In this document: positions 26,492 to 35,237 of the stretch, in pieces
How the letters are laid out: every line of letters starts with the position of its first letter
Numbering within the stretch: position 1 is the stretch's first letter
The notes under the pieces: model-generated
The model's database searches: none
What the model saw: the letters and a program-made list of their open reading frames with translations, nothing else
What the model was told of the DNA's origin: nothing
Assembly (NCBI RefSeq): GCF_030678915.1
Contig: NZ_JAUUTZ010000002.1
Span: 62,001-126,000 of the forward strand
Reading direction: 5' to 3'
Length of the DNA: 64,000 bases
From: Paracoccus wurundjeri
GTDB lineage: Bacteria; Pseudomonadota; Alphaproteobacteria; Rhodobacterales; Rhodobacteraceae
Program-made: the position numbers and the translations under genes

Positions 26492-28270
26492 ATGAAAATG
26501 ACTACCGAGGAAGCATTCGTCAAAACCCTGCAAATGCACGGCATCCAGCATGCATTCGGGATTATCGGTTCGGCCATGATGCCGATCTCGGACCTGTTTC
26601 CCAAAGCGGGCATCACCTTCTGGGACTGCGCGCATGAATGCAATGCGGGGATGATGGCGGATGGATACAGCCGCGCGACCGGCCGCATGTCGATGCTGGT
26701 TGCGCAGAACGGGCCGGGCATCACGTCGCTGGTGACGCCTGTGAAGACCGCCTACTGGAATCATACTCCGTTGCTGGTCGTGACCCCGCAAGCGGCCAAT
26801 AAGACCATAGGGCAGGGCGGCTTTCAGGAGGTCGAACAAATGGCCCTGATGGAGGATATGGTCGCCTATCAGGAGGAGGTCCGCGATCCCTCGCGCATGG
26901 CCGAAGTGCTGAACCGGGTGATCCTGCAGGCCAGGCGGGCTTCGGCCCCGGCACAGATCAACGTGCCTCGCGATTTCTGGACGCAGGTCATCGATATCGA
27001 TCTGCCGCAGATCGTCGAGTTCGAGCGCCCCGGGGGCGGCGAGGAAGCCATTTCGAAAGCGGCCAGCCTGTTGTCCAAGGCGCGTTTTCCCGTGATTCTG
27101 AACGGTGCCGGCGTCGTTCTGGCCAATGGCATCGGTGATTCCCGCGCGTTGGCCGAGCGGCTTGATGCGCCGGTGTGCTGCGGCTATCAGCATAACGACG
27201 CCTTCCCGCAATCGCATCCGCTGGCTGTCGGGCCACTTGGCTATAATGGCAGCAAGGCGGCGATGGAACTGATTTCCAAAGCTGATGTAGTGCTTGCGCT
27301 GGGTACGCGGCTGAACCCGTTCTCGACCCTGCCGGGCTATGGGATCGATTACTGGCCGAAGGATGCGAAGATCATCCAGGTCGATATCAATGCCGACCGG
27401 ATCGGGCTGACAAAGCCGGTATCCGTCGGGATCGTCGGCGATGCGGGTAAGGTGGCGCGGCGGATCCTGTCGCAGCTATCGGAGACCGCCGGTGATCAGG
27501 GTCGTCAGGAGCGGCGTGAATTGATCTCGACGACCAAATCCCGCTGGGCGCAGGAATTGTCCAGCCTCGATCACGAAGAGGACGATCCCGGCACTGACTG
27601 GAACGCGCGTGCCCGCAAGCGGGATTCCGACCGGATGTCTCCGCGAATGGCATGGCGCGCCATCCAGTCCGCGATGCCGAAAGACGCGATCATCAGCAGC
27701 GATATCGGCAATAACTGCGCCATCGGCAACGCCTATCCCGGCTTCGAGGCGGGGCGGAAATATCTCGCTCCGGGCCTGTTCGGTCCTTGCGGTTACGGTT
27801 TCCCGGCGATCCTGGGGGCCAAGATCGGCTGTCCGGATATTCCGGTGATCGGTTTCGCGGGGGATGGCGCTTTCGGGATATCGATGAACGAGATGGTCTC
27901 GCTTGCCCGGGATGGCTGGCCGGCGATCACCATGGTGGTCTTTCGCAATTATCAGTGGGGCGCGGAGAAGCGGAACACTACCCTTTGGTTCGACGATAAT
28001 TTCGTCGGCACCGAATTGTCGCAGAATGTCCGCTATGCCGATATCGCGCGGGCTTGCGGTGTCGAGGGCGTGCAGGTGCGTGATATGACCGAATTGACCG
28101 CCGCGTTGCATGACGCTGTCGAGGCACAGATGAAGGACAGGAAAACCACCTTCATCGAGGTGTTGCTGAATCAGGAGCTGGGCGAACCCTTCCGCCGCGA
28201 TGCCATGAAGAAACCGGTTGTCGTGGCCGGAATAGACGCTGCCGACATGCGATTGCCCGAAATTGACTGA
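26492..28270 (+). CDS. xsc: Sulfoacetaldehyde acetyltransferase, copy 2
   Basis: Second Xsc in the window, 592 residues, cleaving sulfoacetaldehyde to acetyl phosphate and sulfite for the sulfoacetate branch. It has all family stretches: HAFGIIGSAMMPISDLFPKA, NPFSTLPGYGIDYWPKDAKI, GDGAFGISMNEM and RRDAMKKPVVVAGIDAADMR. The ATG follows AAGAAGGAAA. It shares its last base with the pta start (TGATG). Most codons differ from copy 1, yet several blocks are base-for-base identical (27317-27414 matches 12264-12361). Confidence 0.97.
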   Translation: MKMTTEEAFVKTLQMHGIQHAFGIIGSAMMPISDLFPKAGITFWDCAHECNAGMMADGYSRATGRMSMLVAQNGPGITSLVTPVKTAYWNHTPLLVVTPQAANKTIGQGGFQEVEQMALMEDMVAYQEEVRDPSRMAEVLNRVILQARRASAPAQINVPRDFWTQVIDIDLPQIVEFERPGGGEEAISKAASLLSKARFPVILNGAGVVLANGIGDSRALAERLDAPVCCGYQHNDAFPQSHPLAVGPLGYNGSKAAMELISKADVVLALGTRLNPFSTLPGYGIDYWPKDAKIIQVDINADRIGLTKPVSVGIVGDAGKVARRILSQLSETAGDQGRQERRELISTTKSRWAQELSSLDHEEDDPGTDWNARARKRDSDRMSPRMAWRAIQSAMPKDAIISSDIGNNCAIGNAYPGFEAGRKYLAPGLFGPCGYGFPAILGAKIGCPDIPVIGFAGDGAFGISMNEMVSLARDGWPAITMVVFRNYQWGAEKRNTTLWFDDNFVGTELSQNVRYADIARACGVEGVQVRDMTELTAALHDAVEAQMKDRKTTFIEVLLNQELGEPFRRDAMKKPVVVAGIDAADMRLPEID

Positions 28271-29316
28271 TGAAGCTGCTGGCTGATATTCTGCTGCGTG
28301 CCCAGGGTGCCCGCCGCCATATCGTCCTGCCCGAGGGTGACGATTCACGGATCGCACAGGGCGCGGCGATGGCGGTGGAACGGGGGGTGGCGGATGTGAC
28401 TCTGCTGGGCGCGCCCGATGCCGTGACCGCGCGCCTGGCCGAGGCGGGGAGCGGCGAGAGTGATCGCTTGCGCATCCTCGATCCTGCGGTCACTCCGTTT
28501 TCGGAAGAACTGGCGATGCTGTTCCATCATCTTCGCCGCGGCAAGGGCATTACGCCTGACGAGGCCGCACGGACAGCCCGTCTGCCGCATGTTCATGCGG
28601 CGCTTATGGTTCGTGCGGGTTATGCAGATGGCACGGTGGGCGGCGCGGTCTTATCGACCGCCCAGATCGTCCGGACCGCGTTGCAGATCATTGGTCCGGC
28701 ACCGGGCAGCAGGCTGGTCTCGAGCTATTTCCTGATGATGTTCTGCGACCGTGCCGATGGCAGGAATCATGGCTGCATATTTTCCGACGCGGGTCTGGTG
28801 ATAGATCCAGATGCCGAACAACTGGCCCAGATCGCGCTGGATTCGGCATCTTCCTTCACAAGCCTGACGGGCAAGGTGGCGCGTGTCGCCATGCTGTCAT
28901 TCTCGACTCATGGCAGTGCTTCCCATCGCTCGTCGGAAAAGGTTTCCGAGGCTACGCGGCTGGTGCGGCAGCGGGCGCCGGATTTGCTGATCGACGGCGA
29001 ATTGCAGTTCGATGCCGCGCTTCTGCCCGAGGTGGCACAGAGGAAGGCCCCGAACTCACCCATTGCCGGCAACGCGAATGTGTTTATCTTTCCCAATCTG
29101 GATGCCGGCAATATCGGTTATAAAATCGCCCAGAGACTGGGGGGAGCGATTGCCATCGGACCCGTTCTGCAAGGGTTGGCGCAGCCTGCAAACGATCTGT
29201 CGCGCGGTTGTTCCGCCGAAGATGTATTTCATATGATCGCGTTGACTGCCCTTCAGGCGGCCAGCCATTCCACGACCCAGCCGCAACCTGTCCGCCAAGG
29301 AGCAGCCCTGCCATGA
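28270..29316 (+). CDS. pta: Phosphate acetyltransferase, copy 2
   Basis: A 348-residue single-domain phosphotransacetylase that converts acetyl phosphate to acetyl-CoA. Motifs: HIVLPEGDDSRIAQGAAM, GYADGTVGGAVLSTAQIVRTAL, NVFIFPNLDAGNIGYKIAQ and AQPANDLSRGCSAEDVF. It starts on the last base of the xsc stop and overlaps soeA by four bases, so it is tightly coupled to both. Unlike copy 1 there is no spacer between xsc and pta. Confidence 0.95.
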   Translation: MKLLADILLRAQGARRHIVLPEGDDSRIAQGAAMAVERGVADVTLLGAPDAVTARLAEAGSGESDRLRILDPAVTPFSEELAMLFHHLRRGKGITPDEAARTARLPHVHAALMVRAGYADGTVGGAVLSTAQIVRTALQIIGPAPGSRLVSSYFLMMFCDRADGRNHGCIFSDAGLVIDPDAEQLAQIALDSASSFTSLTGKVARVAMLSFSTHGSASHRSSEKVSEATRLVRQRAPDLLIDGELQFDAALLPEVAQRKAPNSPIAGNANVFIFPNLDAGNIGYKIAQRLGGAIAIGPVLQGLAQPANDLSRGCSAEDVFHMIALTALQAASHSTTQPQPVRQGAALP

Positions 29317-32102
29317 CCCAGCCCCAGCTAGACACGTCGCCCAAGGTTTCGGACGAGGTTCGCAAGACGACCTGTTACATGTGCGCCTGCCGCTGCGGCA
29401 TCAATGTCCACATGAAGGACGGCCGCGTTGCCTATATCGAGGGCAATCGGGACCATCCGGTGAACCGGGGCGTCCTGTGCGCGAAGGGCTCGGCGGGCAT
29501 CATGCAGGTCAACGCCCCCTCGCGGTTGCGCGCGCCACTGCGCCGGGTTGGGCCGCGCGGATCGGGCGAGTTCGAGGAAATATCATGGGAAGAAGCTCTT
29601 GGCATCGCCGGCGACTGGCTAAGCCGGATTCGCGGAACCGATCCTTCGAAACTCGCCTTCTTTACCGGGCGCGATCAGTCCCAGTCCTTCACCAGCTTCT
29701 GGGCCCAGGCATTCGGGACGCCGAATTATGCCGCGCATGGCGGCTTCTGTTCGGTCAACATGGCGACGGCCGGGATCTATACGATGGGTGGCGCGTTCTG
29801 GGAGTTCGGTCAGCCCGACTGGGAACGAACCCGGCTGTTCATGCTGTTCGGCGTGGCCGAGGATCATGACAGCAATCCGATCAAGATGGGCATCGGCAGG
29901 CTCAAGGCGCGCGGCGCGCGGGTGATCGGCGTCAACCCGATCCGGTCGGGCTATAACGCGGTGGCCGACGAATGGCTGGGTATTACACCGGGCACCGACG
30001 GGCTGTTCATCCTGTCGCTGATCCATTGCCTGATGTCGGCGGGCAAGATCGATCTCAACTATCTGGCCCGTTACACCGATGCGCCGCTGCTGGTCGATGA
30101 CGAAACCGGCCTGTTCCTGCGCGACAGTGATGGCAAGACGCTGGTCATCGACCGCGCGACAGGCGAGCTTGCGCCCTTTGACCGCAAGGCCGTGCGCCCC
30201 GATCCGAATGCCCGCCATCCCGGTCATCAGACCGTGCTGCAACTGATGGCGAAACGTTATCTGTGCCCGGAATATGCGCCCGAAGCCGTGGCCGGTCGCT
30301 GCGGCATCCCGGCCCCGCGCATCCGCGCCATCGCGGACGAGATAGCCCGCGTGGCATTTGAAGAGGAAATCACGCTGAACCGTGCCTGGACCGATTTTCG
30401 CGGCGAAAGGCACGAAACCATGACGGGACGTCCCGTCGCTTTCCATGCGATGCGCGGTATCTCGGCGCATTCCAACGGGTTCCAGACCTGCCGGGCGTTG
30501 CATGTGCTGCAGATCCTGCTGGGCTCGGTCGAGGTGCCGGGCGGCTTCCGTTTCAAGCCGCCTTACCCCAAGCCCGTCGAGGCGCATCCCGTGCCGCATT
30601 GCAAGACGCAGCCCGATTGCCCGCTGGACGGCCCGCATCTGGGTTTCGTAAGAGGCCCCGAGGATTTGGCCCTGACCGAAGACGGCACCCCTGCGCGGAT
30701 CGATAAGGCGTTCACCTGGGAAAATCCCATGTCGGCGCATGGGCTGATGCATATGGTCATCTCGAACGCCCATGCGGGAGATCCCTATCCGATCGACACG
30801 CTGTTCCTGTATATGGCCAACATGTCGTGGAATTCCTCGATGAATACCCGTGGCGTCATCGAGATGCTGACCGATACGGATGAAAACGGCGATTATGTCA
30901 TCCCCCGGATCATCTATTCCGATGCCTACAGTTCCGAAATGGTTGCCTATGCCGATCTGATCCTGCCGGACACGACCTATCTGGAACGGCATGACTGCAT
31001 CAGCCTGCTGGATCGTCCGATCTGCGAGGCCGAGGCTGCGGCGGATGCGATCCGCTGGCCGGTGGTCGAGCCGGATCGCGATGTGCGCGGCTTCCAGACC
31101 GTTCTGATCCAATTGGCGAATCTTATGGAATTGCCGGGATTCGTGGACGAGGGCAAAGCGCCGAAATGGCGTGACTATGCCGATTATATCGTGAACCACG
31201 AACGCAAGCCCGGCATCGGTCCGCTGGCCGGCTTTCGCGGCAATGGCGATCAGACTGGACGCGGGGCGCCGAACCCGGATCAGTTGCAGCGCTATATCGA
31301 GAATGGGGGCTTCTTTGTGAACCACATTCCCGGGGAGGCCGGTTTCTACAAGCCGTGGAACATGGTCTATCAGGATTGGGCGGTGGGCATGGGCTTCTAC
31401 GACAAGCCGCAGCCGTACCTGTTCAACCTGTATCTGGAAACGATGCGCAAATTCCAGCGTGCCGCCGAAGGGCATGGCGAACGGCAGCCGCCGGATCATC
31501 TGCGCGGACAATTGCGCCGGATCATGGATCCGCTGCCGATCTGGTATCCGCCATTTGAAGATGATCATACGGATCCCGCCGATTATCCCCTGCACGCGTT
31601 GACGCAGCGACCTATGGCGATGTATCACAGCTGGGGTAGCCAGAACGCATGGCTGCGCCAGATTCATGGTCATAACCCGCTTTACGTCCCGCGTGATGTC
31701 TGGGACCGGCATGGCTTTCAGGATGGCGACTGGGCGCGGGTCAGTTCGGTCCACGGCAGCATCACCGTGCCGGTCGCGCTGCATGGCGGGCTGAACGCGA
31801 AAACGGTCTGGACATGGAATGCGATTGGTAAACGCAAAGGGGCCTGGGCTCTGGATCCTGACGCCCCCGAAGCGACACGAGGCTTTTTGCTGAACCATCT
31901 TATCCACGAATTGCTGCCGCCGCGTGGCGATGGCCTTCGCTGGACGAATTCCGATCCGATCACCGGTCAGGCGGCGTGGTTCGATCTGCGTGTCAGCATC
32001 GAGAAAGTCGCGCCGCAGGCCGAAACCGACCCGGCTTTCGCCGCGATTGGCTCGCCTGTGGGGCGAGGGCCGAAAAACCTGCAATGGAAGGTAAGCGAAT
32101 GA
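29313..32102 (+). CDS. soeA: Sulfite dehydrogenase molybdopterin subunit SoeA
   Basis: A 929-residue molybdopterin oxidoreductase of the DMSO reductase superfamily. An N-terminal [4Fe-4S] site is formed by C21, C24, C28 and C56. The bis-MGD-binding domain follows, with a C-terminal dinucleotide-binding domain (RPMAMYHSWGSQNAWLRQIHGHNPLYV). There is no twin-arginine signal, so it faces the cytoplasm, as known for SoeABC of Allochromatium and Ruegeria, which oxidises cytoplasmic sulfite and passes electrons to quinone. Position after xsc-pta, which releases sulfite, makes SoeA more likely than polysulfide or thiosulfate reductase. Confidence 0.9.
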   Translation: MTQPQLDTSPKVSDEVRKTTCYMCACRCGINVHMKDGRVAYIEGNRDHPVNRGVLCAKGSAGIMQVNAPSRLRAPLRRVGPRGSGEFEEISWEEALGIAGDWLSRIRGTDPSKLAFFTGRDQSQSFTSFWAQAFGTPNYAAHGGFCSVNMATAGIYTMGGAFWEFGQPDWERTRLFMLFGVAEDHDSNPIKMGIGRLKARGARVIGVNPIRSGYNAVADEWLGITPGTDGLFILSLIHCLMSAGKIDLNYLARYTDAPLLVDDETGLFLRDSDGKTLVIDRATGELAPFDRKAVRPDPNARHPGHQTVLQLMAKRYLCPEYAPEAVAGRCGIPAPRIRAIADEIARVAFEEEITLNRAWTDFRGERHETMTGRPVAFHAMRGISAHSNGFQTCRALHVLQILLGSVEVPGGFRFKPPYPKPVEAHPVPHCKTQPDCPLDGPHLGFVRGPEDLALTEDGTPARIDKAFTWENPMSAHGLMHMVISNAHAGDPYPIDTLFLYMANMSWNSSMNTRGVIEMLTDTDENGDYVIPRIIYSDAYSSEMVAYADLILPDTTYLERHDCISLLDRPICEAEAAADAIRWPVVEPDRDVRGFQTVLIQLANLMELPGFVDEGKAPKWRDYADYIVNHERKPGIGPLAGFRGNGDQTGRGAPNPDQLQRYIENGGFFVNHIPGEAGFYKPWNMVYQDWAVGMGFYDKPQPYLFNLYLETMRKFQRAAEGHGERQPPDHLRGQLRRIMDPLPIWYPPFEDDHTDPADYPLHALTQRPMAMYHSWGSQNAWLRQIHGHNPLYVPRDVWDRHGFQDGDWARVSSVHGSITVPVALHGGLNAKTVWTWNAIGKRKGAWALDPDAPEATRGFLLNHLIHELLPPRGDGLRWTNSDPITGQAAWFDLRVSIEKVAPQAETDPAFAAIGSPVGRGPKNLQWKVSE

Positions 32103-32857
32103 CGTCTTTGCCGCAGAGTACCGAGCGCAAGATGGGACTGGTGATCGATCTGGATACCTGTGTCGGCTGCCATGCCTGCGTCATCAGCTGCAAGGGCTGG
32201 AATACCGAGAATTATGGCGCGCCGCTGTCCGACACGGATGCCTATGGCGCCGAGCCTTCGGGCAGTTTTCTCAACCGTGTCCACAGCTTCGAGATCGAAC
32301 CGGAGGATAACAGTCCCGCGCAGATCGTGCATTTTCCCAAATCCTGCCTGCATTGCGAAGATGCGCCCTGCGTCACCGTCTGCCCGACAGGCGCCAGTTA
32401 CAAACGGGCCGAGGACGGTATCGTTCTGGTCAACGAAGATGCCTGCATCGGATGCGGCCTTTGTGCCTGGGCATGCCCCTATGGCGCGCGTGAGATGGAT
32501 AGTGCAGCGGGGGTGATGAAGAAATGTACTCTCTGTGTGGACCGTATCTATAACGAGAACCTGCCAGAGGAGGACCGGGTGCCTGCCTGCGTTCGCACCT
32601 GTCCTGCCGGCGCCCGTCATTTCGGCGATTTGGGCGACAGGGAAAGCGCCGTTAGTCAGTTGGTCACTGAACGGGGCGGCTTCGACCTGATGCCCGAGAT
32701 GGGAACCCGCCCGGTAAACAAATATCTGCCACCCCGGCCCAAGGATCGGCTGAACGGCGCGGGCCCGAGATCCGCACCCCTTGCCAGCCCTTCCGCCGGC
32801 GCGACAGATGCGCAAGGCTTCTTTGCCTGGCTTGACCGCGCTTTGGAGAAAATCTGA
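32099..32857 (+). CDS. soeB: Sulfite dehydrogenase iron-sulfur subunit SoeB
   Basis: A 252-residue ferredoxin-type electron-transfer subunit with Cys clusters for four [4Fe-4S] centres: CVGCHACVISC, CLHCEDAPCVTVCP, CIGCGLCAWACP and CTLCVDR...CVRTCP. It relays electrons from SoeA to the membrane anchor. The start overlaps soeA by four bases. Length and layout match DmsB/PsrB/SoeB. No signal peptide, so it is cytoplasmic with SoeA. Confidence 0.93.
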   Translation: MTSLPQSTERKMGLVIDLDTCVGCHACVISCKGWNTENYGAPLSDTDAYGAEPSGSFLNRVHSFEIEPEDNSPAQIVHFPKSCLHCEDAPCVTVCPTGASYKRAEDGIVLVNEDACIGCGLCAWACPYGAREMDSAAGVMKKCTLCVDRIYNENLPEEDRVPACVRTCPAGARHFGDLGDRESAVSQLVTERGGFDLMPEMGTRPVNKYLPPRPKDRLNGAGPRSAPLASPSAGATDAQGFFAWLDRALEKI

Positions 32858-33747
32858 TGCATCCGGCACCTTCCGTCATCATCTTCACCGTCCTTTCCGG
32901 AGCGGGCTTCGGCTATCTGGCGTTTCTTGGCCTTGGACTGTCGTTGGACACCGGTTTTACGGCCTTCTGGCAATTCACTCTGGCATTCTCGATGGCGGTA
33001 GGCGGGTTGATTTCATCGACATTCCATCTTGGCAATCCGCAGCGCGCTTTGCTGGCGTTTACCCAGTGGCGGACAAGCTGGCTCAGCCGTGAGGCATGGG
33101 CGGCGGTCGCCACCCTGCTGATTGCAGGGTTTTATGCGATTGGCGTGATATTCTTCGCTACCCGTATTACGTCTTTGGGATGGCTGGTCGCGGCGATGTG
33201 TATCGCGACGGTTTTCGTAACCTCGATGATTTATGCGCAGATGGCGACTGTTCCCCGGTGGAACACGGTTTTGACGCCGATCTATTTCGTTGCCGCCGCA
33301 CTTGCCGCCGGAGCGATGCTGGCAGGGCAAGGCGCGACGGCAATTCTGTTGCTGCTTGTTCTGACGCTGATTCAGATTGCCTGCTGGTTGCGCGGTGATC
33401 GCCGCTTCGCGGAGCGCGGTCACAGCATCGCATCGGCGACGGGTCTGGGTACGCCCGGAAGTATCCGGCTCTTCGAAGCCCCGCATAGCGGCAGCAATTA
33501 TCTGCTGAAAGAGTTCGGCTTTCAGGTTGCCCGCCGCCACGCCGTGAAGCTGAAGGTCATCTGTATTGCGACCCTCGGCATGATCCCGGTTCTGCTTATC
33601 TTCCTGGGAGGCGGTATCGTTTCACTGATTCTGGCCTTCGCATTCCATCTTGCCGGCATATGTGTATCGCGATGGCTGTTCTTCGCCGAAGCGGAACATG
33701 TGGTGCAGCTATATTACGGGAACGCTCCGGCGCCACTTGGCACCTGA
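32857..33747 (+). CDS. soeC: Sulfite dehydrogenase membrane anchor SoeC (DmsC family)
   Basis: A 296-residue DmsC-type membrane protein with about eight hydrophobic segments, which anchors SoeAB and passes electrons to quinone. The ATG sits on the last base of the soeB stop (TGATG). The C-terminus WLFFAEAEHVVQLYYG resembles the DmsC end. It closes the ten-gene sau-tct-xsc-pta-soe operon. Confidence 0.9.
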   Translation: MHPAPSVIIFTVLSGAGFGYLAFLGLGLSLDTGFTAFWQFTLAFSMAVGGLISSTFHLGNPQRALLAFTQWRTSWLSREAWAAVATLLIAGFYAIGVIFFATRITSLGWLVAAMCIATVFVTSMIYAQMATVPRWNTVLTPIYFVAAALAAGAMLAGQGATAILLLLVLTLIQIACWLRGDRRFAERGHSIASATGLGTPGSIRLFEAPHSGSNYLLKEFGFQVARRHAVKLKVICIATLGMIPVLLIFLGGGIVSLILAFAFHLAGICVSRWLFFAEAEHVVQLYYGNAPAPLGT

Positions 33748-33748
33748 T

Positions 33749-33771
33749 AAGGCAATGAAAGGATTTGCCTT
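33749..33771 (+). terminator. Weak candidate terminator after soeC
   Basis: A 7-base-pair stem, AAGGCAA (33749-33755) and TTGCCTT (33765-33771), with a nine-base loop directly after the soeC stop. There is no U-run, so it may be a weak terminator or a 3'-end stabiliser of the operon mRNA. Confidence 0.35.
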
Positions 33772-33854
33772 GTCGGCGCGTTCAGTGGCAGGTTGCGGAA
33801 TTGATGTGGTCAGTATATACTCCTGTTTCATACTTATATGAGAAGAGGTCTTTC

Positions 33855-34076
33855 ATGGGGCGCATCAAGGTAAATCTGACGATCGATGAAGAACTCTCGC
33901 GGGCGGCGCGCGCTTACGGGCTCAACATGTCGCGTTTGGCGGAATCCGCGATCGCCGCAGCCGCCAAAGAGGAACGTAATCGGCGGTGGCGCGAGGAAAA
34001 TCGCGAAGCAATTCATGCATATAGCCATGAGGTCGAGCAGAATGGTGTGCCGCTGGCGCGTTACCGTAGCTTCTGA
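33855..34076 (+). CDS. ccdA: CcdA-family antitoxin
   Basis: A 73-residue antitoxin of the CcdA family. The N-terminal part (MGRIKVNLTIDEELSRAARA) is the ribbon-helix-helix DNA-binding region; the C-terminal half (NREAIHAYSHEVEQNGVPLA) is the toxin-binding tail. AGAAGAGG precedes the ATG. It is 11 bases upstream of the toxin gene. The 107-base leader holds the palindrome GTATATAC in an AT-rich promoter-like segment, a plausible autoregulatory site. Confidence 0.9.
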   Translation: MGRIKVNLTIDEELSRAARAYGLNMSRLAESAIAAAAKEERNRRWREENREAIHAYSHEVEQNGVPLARYRSF

Positions 34077-34087
34077 TCGGGTTTTCA

Positions 34088-34381
34088 ATGGCGCAGTTTG
34101 ACGTTTTTCGCCTGTCTGATGATCTTCTTGTCGTCGATTTGCAGACCGATCTGATCGGGATCGATGCTACGCGGATCGTCGCACCGCTTCGGGAAGAGGG
34201 AGCCTATGCCGCCTTTCCCGGCTTAACGCCCGCTGTGGAGGTCGGCGGACGCAGATGGATCGTGAGGGTTCAGGAAATGGCCGCCGTGCCCGGGTCGGAA
34301 TTGCGTGATTGCGTCGGCAATCTTAATCATGCGCGTGATCCGCTCAAACGGGCTCTGGACATTCTGATTGACGGCGTTTGA
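34088..34381 (+). CDS. ccdB: CcdB-family toxin
   Basis: A 97-residue CcdB-type toxin; family members poison DNA gyrase. Typical features: the start MAQFDVFR, the middle FPGLTPAVEVGGRRWIVRVQEMAAVP and the C-terminal DALDxLxxGx-like end (RALDILIDGV). It directly follows ccdA in the usual order. Chromosomal ccdAB pairs can stabilise nearby accessory DNA; that role here is inferred. Confidence 0.9.
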   Translation: MAQFDVFRLSDDLLVVDLQTDLIGIDATRIVAPLREEGAYAAFPGLTPAVEVGGRRWIVRVQEMAAVPGSELRDCVGNLNHARDPLKRALDILIDGV

Positions 34382-34535
34382 CAGGATTATTCCGTCAGAC
34401 CAGCGTGTTACCCGGCACCGGAGAATGATCAACTGACAGCGGCTTGTCCAATGGCAGATGGGAAAGATCGAATCGAAGGCGATTCTGTCGTAGAGTAACG
34501 CCGGTATTATTTTCACCGCAAAGTGCCATATTGAC

Positions 34536-35228
34536 ATGATGAAGGATAGCAATCGCCCCCCGGCAGGGACGCCCGATCTCTTTCGCGAATGCTTTCGCAT
34601 TTCGCGCGCCGAGTTATGGGCCGATGGCATCGTGCATGCCGTGGGTATCGTGCTGGCGATTACGGCGGGTTCGGCTTTGCTGGCGCTTTCCGCCATGCGC
34701 GCGGCCCCTGCGGAATATGTGGCCGTCGTCTTTTACGTCGCGTCGCTGCTTACGGTGCTCTCGGTCTCTTGCGCCTATAATCTGTGGCCCGTCTCCGCGG
34801 TCAAAGCCGTGTTGCGCCGCTTCGACCATGCCGCGATCTATCTTCTGATCGCGGGAACCTACACGCCTTTCCTTGCCCAGCTTGACGGCATGTCGGCGGC
34901 TGCCATGCTTGTATTCGTCTGGGTGGCCGCGACGCTTGGGATTGCGGCGAAGCTGTTTCTGCCCGGCCGCTTTGACCGGCTGGCCATCCTCTTTTACCTT
35001 GCCATCGGCTGGAGCGGAGTCGTGATCGCCGGCGACCTCGCCGCAATCCTGCCTGCCAGCACCGTGTGGCTGACGATTGCGGGCGGTGTCGCCTATTCGA
35101 TCGGGGTTCTTTTCTTCATCTGGCGCAGCTTGCGGTTCCAGTCGGCCATCTGGCACGGTTTCGTCGTCTCGGGTTCCGCGCTTCATCTGGCGGCAATGAT
35201 GGATCTGTTGGTGGTCAACCGGTTGTGA
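34536..35228 (+). CDS. Hemolysin III / AdipoR-like membrane protein
   Basis: A 230-residue integral membrane protein with seven hydrophobic segments. Family motifs: the early ELWADGIVHAVGIVLAI (conserved Asp/His), SCAYNLWP, RRFDHAAIYLLIAGTYTPF and the late SAIWHGFVVSGSALH. Members are metal-dependent hydrolase-like membrane proteins; the hemolysin name is historical. No link to its neighbours is apparent. It converges on the ABC ATPase gene. Confidence 0.88.
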   Translation: MMKDSNRPPAGTPDLFRECFRISRAELWADGIVHAVGIVLAITAGSALLALSAMRAAPAEYVAVVFYVASLLTVLSVSCAYNLWPVSAVKAVLRRFDHAAIYLLIAGTYTPFLAQLDGMSAAAMLVFVWVAATLGIAAKLFLPGRFDRLAILFYLAIGWSGVVIAGDLAAILPASTVWLTIAGGVAYSIGVLFFIWRSLRFQSAIWHGFVVSGSALHLAAMMDLLVVNRL

Positions 35229-35237
35229 CGTCTGGCC

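Noticed and set aside
29619..32084. Long minus-strand open frame (821 codons) opposite soeA
   Set aside because: Shadow of soeA, which has clear molybdopterin-family motifs on the plus strand.
29313..33747. Polysulfide or thiosulfate reductase (PsrABC/PhsABC)
   Set aside because: Those catalytic subunits carry a Tat signal and are periplasmic; none is seen here, and the sulfite-releasing xsc upstream favours SoeABC.
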